Shown: positions 25,592-33,623 of the stretch, piece by piece
Layout: the number at the start of each line of letters is the position of its first letter
How positions within the stretch are numbered: position 1 is the stretch's first letter
Source of the DNA: a virus
DNA length: 64,000 bases
Virus record (IMG/VR): IMGVR_UViG_3300030019_000003
Location: 124,001-188,000 of that record
Strand: one strand, 5' to 3'
Program-made: the position numbers and the translations under genes
The notes under the pieces: generated by a model
What the model was told of the DNA's origin: nothing
Seen by the model: only the letters and a program-made list of their open reading frames with translations
Database searches by the model: none

Positions 25592-26023
25592 ATGAACCAA
25601 GAAATAATGACACCAGAACATGCGGAAGCTATGAAAGAAACCTATACAAAAATCTTAGATGCTGCAGGTGATACCAGTGTCTTTACAGCAGCACCAGATG
25701 AAGTAGAGGCATTCTTACCGGCTATCGCAGATACGATAGAAGTTGAGCGCAAGCATGAGCAAATGGCGGTATCAAGTGTTGATGCAGGTTCTAACAGACT
25801 TGTTATACAAACACGTAAGAAACGTAAACAACTTGAACATCAAAAGTTCGTAGTTGAAAGGGCTAAAGCTAGAGGTATTAAACCTAAAGAAATCGTTGAG
25901 AGCATCATGCGAAAAGAAGATCCTGTTATTAACAAGATTCGATCTGAACAAGCTGAAAGAGAAAAAGCTGCTCGAAGGGCTAAAGCTAAAGCTGCTAAGA
26001 AGTCTAAGCAACGTAACCGGTAA
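25592..26023 (+). CDS. Small protein with strongly basic C-terminal helix
   Basis: 143 residues after TAGGAAAAAAC. The N-terminal half is acidic; residues about 70-143 are a continuous charged helix ending in a lysine/arginine/alanine-rich tail (R-R-A-K-A-K-A-A-K-K-S-K-Q-R-N-R). The tail could bind nucleic acid or ribosomes. No family recognised. Confidence 0.65.
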   Translation: MNQEIMTPEHAEAMKETYTKILDAAGDTSVFTAAPDEVEAFLPAIADTIEVERKHEQMAVSSVDAGSNRLVIQTRKKRKQLEHQKFVVERAKARGIKPKEIVESIMRKEDPVINKIRSEQAEREKAARRAKAKAAKKSKQRNR

Positions 26024-26068
26024 ACGGCTATGTTTGTTTGTTTAAGAAAACTATTATTAGGATTTGCT

Positions 26069-26578
26069 ATGGTGGTGTTAAATAAAATAAGAGATCGTAG
26101 CTTTAAAAAACTTATTGAGAATATTAATAGTTCAAAATTTGAGTTTAGAGTACTAACTCTGAGTGATATTTTATCCCTAAGGCTAATGCTAGTTGTGTAT
26201 AATGATCTTGATTCAACACGGCTATCAATACTTTTAATGCTAGCTAAGAAAGATGACCACCCTTATAAATTGGTAATCGATCTTCAACGTATGCTAACGT
26301 TATGCATTAATAACGATCATTTTGATGCTGCTAAAAAATGGGTTGCACTTACTGAATGTCTTACGCAAGAAAAACTTCTTACTATCGGTTCGATACACGC
26401 ATTTAATTACGTGCCAGCTACTGATGATGATACCTGTACCGCTGCCGCGCATGACTTTCATTCTGAGGCGTATAAGCAAGAAGCTATTAATAACATTATA
26501 GCAACTTATACCTATAGTGGTATGCTTATGGATGAAGCTATTAGTACTATAAAAAAGGAATACTTGTGGGAAAAATAA
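26069..26578 (+). CDS. Unknown protein
   Basis: 169 residues from ATG 26069, which has TTAGGAT upstream; the frame extends back to 26030 without a better site. Helical; one D-D-D segment near residue 125. It overlaps the next gene by 13 bases, implying coupled translation. No motif recognised. Confidence 0.65.
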   Translation: MVVLNKIRDRSFKKLIENINSSKFEFRVLTLSDILSLRLMLVVYNDLDSTRLSILLMLAKKDDHPYKLVIDLQRMLTLCINNDHFDAAKKWVALTECLTQEKLLTIGSIHAFNYVPATDDDTCTAAAHDFHSEAYKQEAINNIIATYTYSGMLMDEAISTIKKEYLWEK

Positions 26579-27045
26579 AATACAGAACAAAAGAATCATT
26601 GTATATCAATACCAGTAAACCAACGATTGATTTAGGGGCTAAAAGCATTGCTGCGTTGCCTGTTAAATTCTCACTGTTTGAAATGATAGTATCCAGGCTA
26701 AAAGGTGACCGTGATTATTTTATAACAAACAAAACCGGTTTAAGAGCATGGCTTAATAAGTGGTTTAAAAATCTTGTTTTTATAGAGGATATTGTCTCTG
26801 TAGAAAATAACCCGATCATCAATTGTTCTGGTAAAGATATCCATTTTAGAGTAATCGCTAAAAGAGACAAGAACGGGCATATTTATACTTGTGTTAAGAC
26901 GAGTAAGAAAAGCAGGTTTAAATCGATTCTAGAGCTTGCTAGCGCACACTCTGAGGGTAAATTGGTAGTTATGAATGATAGGTATTCCAGAGGATGGGAT
27001 AAACATATTGGGGACAAATACGTCCATATTAAAGATTTCTTTTAA
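26566..27045 (+). CDS. Unknown basic protein
   Basis: 159 residues from GTG 26566 with AAAAAAGGAA upstream, inside the end of the preceding gene. Rich in lysine and arginine over the whole length; nucleic acid binding is possible. Last gene of its run, ending at a hairpin. Confidence 0.65.
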   Translation: MGKIKYRTKESLYINTSKPTIDLGAKSIAALPVKFSLFEMIVSRLKGDRDYFITNKTGLRAWLNKWFKNLVFIEDIVSVENNPIINCSGKDIHFRVIAKRDKNGHIYTCVKTSKKSRFKSILELASAHSEGKLVVMNDRYSRGWDKHIGDKYVHIKDFF

Positions 27046-27048
27046 AAG

Positions 27049-27076
27049 CTATAGAAGGGGTACGTCCCTTCTATAG
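27049..27076 (+). terminator. Terminator hairpin
   Basis: An 11-bp stem CTATAGAAGGG/CCCTTCTATAG starts four bases after the stop; a T-run follows about 15 bases later (27091-27097). Confidence 0.7.
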
Positions 27077-27134
27077 TAATACTATAGTGTTATTTTTTTG
27101 ATTTAAAGGAATATAAAAAATAAAAAGGAATACT

Positions 27135-27629
27135 ATGAAGGTATTATGTTACGAAGATTTATCACAAGAACTATTAACCTTTTACGGTCAATACCCTGAT
27201 AGTATAGCAGCGTTAGCAGAATGGGTTACTAAACCCGATATGGAATTATTCCCTATGATCTATACCGCATGCAATTTATTTAAAAGTAAGAGTACTGCAA
27301 ATGAGTTTTATGTCTATAGAGGAATGTTAAAAGTTAAAACTAATCAAGACCATATGACTATCACTCCTTACAGTAAAGTAGGCGACGTACTTTCTTATGA
27401 AAATAAAGCTAACCCACTTAGTTTTACAACAGATATAAGTGTTGCAACTCAGTATGGCGATATGATTGTAGCTAGTCTACTAGATACGGGCACTTATGAT
27501 ATACTAGAGTTAACAGATGAACTTATGTATCTTATAAGTTTAAAAAATAAAGTACTCGAACCTTTTACAGAAAAAGAAATCATTCTTGTGCCTGCTTATA
27601 ATATCATTTATAGAATACTTAAAATATAA
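27135..27629 (+). CDS. Candidate mono-ADP-ribosyltransferase
   Basis: 164 residues, ATG after AAAAGGAAT. The three catalytic blocks of arginine-specific (R-S-E) ADP-ribosyltransferases appear in order: Y-R-G with R62, S-F-T-T at 96-99 followed by V-A-T-Q-Y-G, and E-K-E at 146-148. The size suits a minimal catalytic domain. In T4, Alt and ModA modify host RNA polymerase and other proteins with ADP-ribose or RNA; a similar host-takeover role is plausible here but not shown. Flanked by terminators on both sides, it is a single-gene unit, as expected for an independently timed early gene. Confidence 0.6.
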   Translation: MKVLCYEDLSQELLTFYGQYPDSIAALAEWVTKPDMELFPMIYTACNLFKSKSTANEFYVYRGMLKVKTNQDHMTITPYSKVGDVLSYENKANPLSFTTDISVATQYGDMIVASLLDTGTYDILELTDELMYLISLKNKVLEPFTEKEIILVPAYNIIYRILKI

Positions 27630-27660
27630 CACTACAAGGACATTGTCCTTGTAGTGTTAT
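27626..27660. terminator. Bidirectional terminator overlapping the stop codon
   Basis: A perfect 15-bp stem ATAACACTACAAGGA/TCCTTGTAGTGTTAT with a 5-base loop lies between convergent genes, with a T-run (27670-27677) on the plus side. Confidence 0.85.
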
Positions 27661-27682
27661 ACCAACATTATTTTTTTAATAG

Positions 27683-29209
27683 TTAAATATCAAAACCATC
27701 TAGGTCGTCACCATTTTCACCTGATTCAGTATCTGGGTTATTAATTGTTTCCATAATCGGCATATCCCTATCTTTAGGAAAGTTAAGAATAGCATATTTA
27801 TATTTATCATCTACGGAACCTGGTCTACGATGTTTATCCCAGCCTATAGTTAAAACAGGTTTACGATTAATATAAGCTTTGTGAATATAAAAACCAGCAT
27901 CCCAAATCTGATCTAAACGTTTACTAAGTTCAGAATATCCTTTACCAGCTATCTCTTTAACAAAGTTAAGATCGCTCACAACATTTTGTCGTGTAAGCTG
28001 CTTAGCCTCTGTGGAAAGTTGATGTGGGCTTATGAAAAGGATCCCTCGAGCAGAAAAAAAGTTTCTGACACGATTAAATAAATCATGTAAGTCGCTACCG
28101 GTTGATCCAGAATTAACACATCCTATTGTAGGAAGTTTTGCTAAGTAGTCTGTAATACATGTTAAGATCTCATAGCCCATAGATTCTAATTTAAGAACAA
28201 GATTGAACATATGCTTATATGTCCATTCTGATGGATTGATTCTATAGTACTTTACATGCCATCCCTTAGCCCCTAGACGCTCTTTAACATATGTAGCCAT
28301 CTCTTCTTTACTAATAGTACTAATATCAGGTTTAAAGCCGTTCTCGTTGTTAAATAGATAGAGGTAAACAAAGTTAATAATAATCTCCGCATCATCTTCT
28401 AAACTTAAGAATAATAATAGAGGTTTTTTAGTTTTATCTTTTAAGAATGTAAAAGGGTCATTCTTAGTAGGAATTTGTGCTGACAAGGTTTGTGCCAAAC
28501 CAGATTTATAATTATGCTGTAGTGCCTGGTAGATTATAAATTCACCTAGTCTCCATCCACCTCTAAACATACGATTTAATTCTTTAAATCCTGTTACGAT
28601 AAGACCGCCCGCTTCATTAATCTTTTTAACTTTAACCATCATCTTACTAACTTCTTCGACGTCGCCAACGTCCATCTCATCTACGATACCAGGATCTTTA
28701 GATTTTGTAGGTGTTGAGAGAGCTTCTATATTAGTAGCAAGTTGTGTTAGAAAGTCATAGAGTGAAACATCTTCTAACCCTTGTCTTAAAGAGATAGTAG
28801 ATTTTGTTAATAACATAAGAGCTTGTTGCTCTTTAAAAAATAAGTCTAGTTGATTTCTTAAGCTAATGATGTTACGTTTCATACCTGGAACAGAAAGTTC
28901 GGTGTTCAGCGTTTTTTCAATTGCCGCAAAGGTAGTATCTTTTTCTCTTAATGCTAAACGTAATGCGTCTATAAGAGCTGTTTTATCAATTGTCTCAGGG
29001 TTCGTTAATATGCCTAATAATATTTTCTTAACGTCTTCTAATATTTGGTTATCGCCACCAATGATGTTTTTGCTATAACCATCTTTTTGAAGATTTATAA
29101 TTGTTTTAACAAGAGCTTTACTATTGTCAATGTCGCTTTCACCTGACTCTCTTTCACGGTATAAAAGTACAATACATTTCAATAGTGTTTCTAGTTTTGA
29201 GTTACCCAT
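27683..29209 (-). CDS. Replicative DNA helicase, DnaB/gp41-like
   Basis: 508 residues from ATG 29209, with AAAAGG upstream; the longer frame to 29476 runs into the divergent gene. The N-terminal ~200 residues are helical. The RecA-type motor follows: GFKELNRMFRGGWRLGEF, then a Walker A position reading Q-A-L-Q-H-N-Y-K-S-G, in which the glycine before the lysine is replaced; L-F-L-S-L-E-D-D; Walker B-like I-L-T-C-I-T-D-Y; and I-S-P-H-Q-L-S-T in the position of the DnaB SQL motif. The order is that of hexameric replication helicases. The unusual P-loop keeps K-S. Confidence 0.75.
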   Translation of the reverse strand: MGNSKLETLLKCIVLLYRERESGESDIDNSKALVKTIINLQKDGYSKNIIGGDNQILEDVKKILLGILTNPETIDKTALIDALRLALREKDTTFAAIEKTLNTELSVPGMKRNIISLRNQLDLFFKEQQALMLLTKSTISLRQGLEDVSLYDFLTQLATNIEALSTPTKSKDPGIVDEMDVGDVEEVSKMMVKVKKINEAGGLIVTGFKELNRMFRGGWRLGEFIIYQALQHNYKSGLAQTLSAQIPTKNDPFTFLKDKTKKPLLLFLSLEDDAEIIINFVYLYLFNNENGFKPDISTISKEEMATYVKERLGAKGWHVKYYRINPSEWTYKHMFNLVLKLESMGYEILTCITDYLAKLPTIGCVNSGSTGSDLHDLFNRVRNFFSARGILFISPHQLSTEAKQLTRQNVVSDLNFVKEIAGKGYSELSKRLDQIWDAGFYIHKAYINRKPVLTIGWDKHRRPGSVDDKYKYAILNFPKDRDMPIMETINNPDTESGENGDDLDGFDI

Positions 29210-29309
29210 CCATGAACCTTTTAGAAATATTCTATTAAATACCCTCAGTGTAAAGTTTTTTATGAAACAACTCTTAAATAGAATTAAAATTAAAATAAGG
29301 AGAAACGAT

Positions 29310-29969
29310 GTGAAAACCGTATCAGAAAACGGTGTACTATTGGTTAGCATACCAGAGTACATCCATAAAACTTTAGATAGTAAAGGTGTGTCGCTGGCCA
29401 TGCTAGGGGATAAGTTAGGCACACTTACCAGACTTAATGACGATAATAAATCTGCTTTAAGACAGGCTGCTATCACAGAGTTCTATAACTTTTTGAAAGA
29501 TCAACTTTCTCTTTCAGACATTAACGACCTATTAATATGCAATAGTTTAGTTGATGACATTTTCTATGGTACATCTTCCAGTATTGGTAGTAAGCCAACT
29601 ACTTATGCCCCTGTTAAGATTCCTGACGTAACCTCTTATGCCTTTAGTAACCTTATGCGCATATTTGAAAATAATAGTATAAGAGATGGCCAAGCAGATT
29701 TTATTAACTACATGAGTAACAAAGATGTCGATCTTAACGGTATTATAATGAATAATGACCACACTAAGGTGGTTGAGCTTGTTAAGACTCAATACGTCTT
29801 ATTTGTTATTATTAAGTCAGGGTTTACGAATATTATAAGATTTAAGAATACAAACTTCGTTTCTTACTTTAGAAAACTTACTTTGAATTCGATGTTTAAT
29901 GCTTACGGTGACGCACTGACCACAAATCATGCTTTATTTCTAAGCTACCTAAGATTAACGGGTAACTAG
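29310..29969 (+). CDS. Unknown protein divergent from the helicase
   Basis: 219 residues from GTG 29310, which has AATAAGGAG upstream; a longer in-frame extension back to 29124 lies inside the helicase gene and is unlikely. Helical, with no motif recognised. It is divergent from the helicase across about 100 bases that hold both promoters. Confidence 0.65.
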   Translation: MKTVSENGVLLVSIPEYIHKTLDSKGVSLAMLGDKLGTLTRLNDDNKSALRQAAITEFYNFLKDQLSLSDINDLLICNSLVDDIFYGTSSSIGSKPTTYAPVKIPDVTSYAFSNLMRIFENNSIRDGQADFINYMSNKDVDLNGIIMNNDHTKVVELVKTQYVLFVIIKSGFTNIIRFKNTNFVSYFRKLTLNSMFNAYGDALTTNHALFLSYLRLTGN

Positions 29970-29993
29970 TTATAGTTACAAAAAAGATTAATG

Positions 29994-30040
29994 TTTTATA
30001 TATGATACCGTTCATATATAAAAACTAGATACTGTCTAGT
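29994..30040 (+). promoter_or_regulatory. Two hairpins in the capsid gene leader
   Basis: A 12-bp AT stem (TTTTATATATGA/TCATATATAAAA) is directly followed by a 6-bp stem (ACTAGA/TCTAGT). They lie 37-80 bases ahead of the capsid start, just downstream of a gene without a visible terminator. They could stabilise or process the abundant capsid message, or the AT palindrome could be the promoter. Confidence 0.45.
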
Positions 30041-30076
30041 ACTTAATAATAACAAAAAAAAAACAAGGAGTTAATT

Positions 30077-32266
30077 ATGGCAATCTTTGCAGATGGCGAT
30101 AAATGCGCAAGACTATATACAAGTTTTTCAAAATCTTTTACACAAAAAGGCTTAGCAGGAAAACAAGCACTAACCTCTACAGGTCAAACACTCTCAAGTG
30201 AGAGTCTTACAGATGCTGAGAAAACAAATGCTATTTCAATTGGCGATGGCATTAGCGAAACTATTAAACAAGTTCTTTCTGCTGAAGGTCTTTATACACC
30301 AGGCGATGTTTCACATGAAAAAGGCTTACAAGCTGCAACAATGATTGCTAAACTTGGTAGCTTTGATGTTTATAAAAATGTTGCTGGTACAAAAGCAGCT
30401 TCAGCTAACGCTGGTGTTGTTACATCTGAACAACTTGGTTACAATTCAGGTACTGTTTTTGGTTCACTAGGTAATGAGGCTTATTCTGAGCAAGAGTATG
30501 ACAACAGTCTTTACTACTCTATCATGTTTAACTATGCTGTCGTACGCCAAGAAGACCTTATTGAAGCATTCTTCCCTACTATCGTCATTGATCCTGCACA
30601 AACTGCTATCGAAGTCGAGATCAGCCTTCTTAGCTATATGAAAGACTTTGTACATCCTCTTGATGGTTCACCTATCGAAGATACGATGGAAAAAGACTAT
30701 GTTATCAAAACGCTTTACTCTGAAAAATGGCTTGCAAGTAACAACCTTAAAATCGTTCCTGTTCTTAAAGCTGAAACAGCTGCAAGATTCATGACAGACC
30801 TTACTGTTGTTGATAGTTCAGGTTATGAGACAGTTGATACAGCTCCGTTACTTGTTAACCAAGATCACAACCTTATCTCATTGAGTGCAACTGATCTTAT
30901 GCTAGATCGTGGTATCATGGATAGATCTGATTACCTTGACAAAACACTTAAAGTTAAAAACATTTATGTTAAAGTTACAAGTGTTGATGGTACAGGTGCA
31001 GATGTTTCTGAAACATTCCGTATCCCGTTAAGTATTTACCTTGCTTCTAACTTCATGCCTGTTCAACAAGGTGAAGTAAGACGTTACCAATTGAATTTTG
31101 AGACAAATGATATCATCCTTGATAGCACTTTGAAAACAGCTAAAAACTCTATCTCAAATATCTTTAAAACGTTACTTGCTGCAAATGCCGTTAAACTACA
31201 TGTATCACTTTCTGGTAAAGTTGATTTACGTACAGGTACTATGAGTGTTGCTCCGATCAAAACTGAATTGTACAAAGTGTACGATACTGTTGGTAATGAA
31301 ATTTCTAAAAAAGATCCTTCATATGCTACGATCCTTGCTGGTTTCAAATCAATCGAAGTTACAGCTTATGATCCTGAAGCATATAGAACCAATGAGAACA
31401 CAAGAACTCCAGGTGTTTATTTAACATCTGATGTTGTTAAACATGCTTACCAAGTTCCATTCTTATCAGACACAAGTATTCTTGGACCTGAAGTAAAAAT
31501 CGGTGGTAACCTTTCTGATCTTAGCACTATTTCTTCTGTTATCGTTTCTACAGGCGCTAGACAATCACTTGCTGGTTTCAAACGTTTGAAAGACACTGCA
31601 ACTGAATTGAGTTATATTGCTAAATATGGTATCAGTGCAAATGCAAGTATTACAGGTATCGGTAGATATTTTGTAAACCCTTACTTTATTGCTGCGCAAA
31701 TCAATGTTAACGAATCTGTTGACAGTATGTCTTCAAGTGATCGTTTTGAAGATGTATCTGCTATGCTTAGAAATAAACTTCGTGATGCAGCTATGGAAAT
31801 GGCTCTTAACTCTAACTATTATGTTGCGTACAGAACACTTCGTCCAGGTAAACCACTTCGTGTTGTTATCGGTACAGGTGCAAGAACAAAAATGTATATC
31901 ATGGGTAAAAACAACGAAGACGTTATCAAACTTTCAGATGAGATTGAAGCATATGTATATGCTACTCCATACTCTGAGCTTGAAGGCGTTGTCTATATGT
32001 CATTTGCTACAGATGAAGGTTCTAAAGATTCTAAAATGGATCCATTTAACTTTGGTAACACAATCTGGTCACCATCATTTGTTGTTGATGTTAAGAAACA
32101 AACAAACGGTGCAAATAACCGTCTTATCTCTAACGTTCCTCGTTATGCGCATATCGTTAACCTTCCAGTTCTTTACTATGCAGAGATTTCTGACTTTGGT
32201 AGTGTTCTTGGTAAAGTTAGCAAAAATGTTAACATTCTTGGTACTGTTGAAATCGAACAAAAATAA
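30077..32266 (+). CDS. Major capsid protein, phiKZ-like
   Basis: 729 residues after AAGGAG. The segment around residues 150-175, N-Y-A-V-V-R-Q-E-D-L-I-E-A-F-F-P-T, matches the conserved core region of jumbo-phage capsid proteins; the length also fits. The gene stands out by codon use: CTT, GGT, GTT and AAA dominate, and rarer codons seen in the neighbours are avoided, as expected for the most abundant virion protein. Phages of this group often process the N-terminus during head maturation; a site cannot be placed here. Its own hairpin leader and a very strong terminator make it a single-gene unit. Confidence 0.85.
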   Translation: MAIFADGDKCARLYTSFSKSFTQKGLAGKQALTSTGQTLSSESLTDAEKTNAISIGDGISETIKQVLSAEGLYTPGDVSHEKGLQAATMIAKLGSFDVYKNVAGTKAASANAGVVTSEQLGYNSGTVFGSLGNEAYSEQEYDNSLYYSIMFNYAVVRQEDLIEAFFPTIVIDPAQTAIEVEISLLSYMKDFVHPLDGSPIEDTMEKDYVIKTLYSEKWLASNNLKIVPVLKAETAARFMTDLTVVDSSGYETVDTAPLLVNQDHNLISLSATDLMLDRGIMDRSDYLDKTLKVKNIYVKVTSVDGTGADVSETFRIPLSIYLASNFMPVQQGEVRRYQLNFETNDIILDSTLKTAKNSISNIFKTLLAANAVKLHVSLSGKVDLRTGTMSVAPIKTELYKVYDTVGNEISKKDPSYATILAGFKSIEVTAYDPEAYRTNENTRTPGVYLTSDVVKHAYQVPFLSDTSILGPEVKIGGNLSDLSTISSVIVSTGARQSLAGFKRLKDTATELSYIAKYGISANASITGIGRYFVNPYFIAAQINVNESVDSMSSSDRFEDVSAMLRNKLRDAAMEMALNSNYYVAYRTLRPGKPLRVVIGTGARTKMYIMGKNNEDVIKLSDEIEAYVYATPYSELEGVVYMSFATDEGSKDSKMDPFNFGNTIWSPSFVVDVKKQTNGANNRLISNVPRYAHIVNLPVLYYAEISDFGSVLGKVSKNVNILGTVEIEQK

Positions 32267-32275
32267 TACGTCCTT

Positions 32276-32311
32276 ACTACACCTACCTGGAGCAATCCAG
32301 GTAGGTGTAGT
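32276..32311 (+). terminator. Strong terminator after the capsid gene
   Basis: A perfect 16-bp stem ACTACACCTACCTGGA/TCCAGGTAGGTGTAGT with a GCAA tetraloop is followed by TAGTACTTTCGTTTTTTC. Confidence 0.9.
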
Positions 32312-32334
32312 AGTACTTTCGTTTTTTCTTAACG

Positions 32335-32344
32335 ATATATTATT
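32335..32344 (+). promoter_or_regulatory. Promoter-like ATATATTATT motif
   Basis: AACGATATATTATT followed by CATTTAGAA, directly after the capsid terminator and 34 bases before the start at 32378. It would drive 32378-35348. Confidence 0.5.
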
Positions 32345-32377
32345 CATTTAGAAATCTGTGTAATAAAAAGGTTGGTT

Positions 32378-33607
32378 ATGGCTATAAAACTACATGATGT
32401 AGGAGTTACAGATGTCATTGACGATGAAAAACCGTACAGTGACCTTATCTTCTGCGGTGGACCAAATTTATTAAATAACCCTACTGGGTTAAATAGCATA
32501 ATAGACGATCCTGAGTATAGACACCCAGATCGTACTAGATATGTATTTACAAATATGGGAAATGATATCTATATGTTAGATGCTAACAATATAGTATCTC
32601 CTGTACGATACAAACACTCTCTTACAAATATGGGAGTTATTAGTATATTAGAAAAGACCTTTAATATAAAGAGTCTTGAAAAGGGTATTTTCGTAGTTGA
32701 CTACATTCATATGTACAATACGCCTAATACCAAATATGCACCTATTTTAGATTACTATATGTCCTCGGACAATGTTGAGATTAGTAGTAAAGAAAAAGAA
32801 AAACTATTAAAATTACTAACTCAAAAAGTAGGTAGGCAATATGCTTCCAAAATGACCATTAGACTTATAAACTTTATTCCTGCCTCAGCACTAGATGAAT
32901 ATAATTATGTTTATTCTAAAGCAGTAGGTTTATGTTTTACAAATGGGGAATTGACAGAAGCCTTTACACACCCTTCTAGCAAACATTACACAGAATGCTA
33001 TAAGGAAGTAACGGATAAACACAGAAATGTGATCGTTATAGACATTGTTAACAATGAAAAAGATACATCATACTTTATGAAAATAGGTAATCAAATTACA
33101 CGGGTATTATCTAGACAAGATCCAACTGCTAAATCGGGATGTACAGTTGTAATCAAAAAGAATGGTAGTAAAGGTATAACTAAAAAAGTTCCATTATCAG
33201 ATACTCGATCACTAGGTGTTTATAAAACACATGATGAAGCCTATGCTGCTGGTGATATTAGTCTTATGAATGAAAAAGAGAAAATAGAGATAGAAAAACA
33301 AAAGATCAAAAATGAAATGGAGAAATTAAAAACCGATATTGAATTATATCGCTTGAAAGCTAAAGTTGAATTTAACACAAATGAACAAAAATTACAAATG
33401 AGTATATTAGATATGAGAAGTAAGCTTTTATCTATCAAAGCGGAGGAGATAAAAGTAGTTCTTGGTATCAAGCAGGCTAACAGTAAATACTATGCTGAGT
33501 TATCGTATATGTATAAGAAACAAGAGATAGAAATAACAAAAGCAGGTATGGATTTAGCAGTTAAAGTAATAACAGTGTTTCAAAGTATCTATAAGTTATT
33601 TAAGTAA
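32378..33607 (+). CDS. Unknown protein with C-terminal coiled coil
   Basis: 409 residues from ATG 32378 after AAAAAGG. Residues 1-285 look globular; about 290-370 form a long charged helix with heptad-like spacing (E-K-E-K-I-E-I-E-K-Q-K-I-K...). A final hydrophobic segment near 385-405 may be amphipathic. It is co-transcribed with the polymerase beta N-terminal part. No family recognised. Confidence 0.7.
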   Translation: MAIKLHDVGVTDVIDDEKPYSDLIFCGGPNLLNNPTGLNSIIDDPEYRHPDRTRYVFTNMGNDIYMLDANNIVSPVRYKHSLTNMGVISILEKTFNIKSLEKGIFVVDYIHMYNTPNTKYAPILDYYMSSDNVEISSKEKEKLLKLLTQKVGRQYASKMTIRLINFIPASALDEYNYVYSKAVGLCFTNGELTEAFTHPSSKHYTECYKEVTDKHRNVIVIDIVNNEKDTSYFMKIGNQITRVLSRQDPTAKSGCTVVIKKNGSKGITKKVPLSDTRSLGVYKTHDEAYAAGDISLMNEKEKIEIEKQKIKNEMEKLKTDIELYRLKAKVEFNTNEQKLQMSILDMRSKLLSIKAEEIKVVLGIKQANSKYYAELSYMYKKQEIEITKAGMDLAVKVITVFQSIYKLFK

Positions 33608-33623
33608 CCATGGGGAGGAAAAT

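Noticed and set aside
31689-32351. 220-codon plus-strand frame inside the capsid gene
   Set aside because: Frame-shifted shadow of the capsid gene, leucine-rich from its biased codon use and without a ribosome site.
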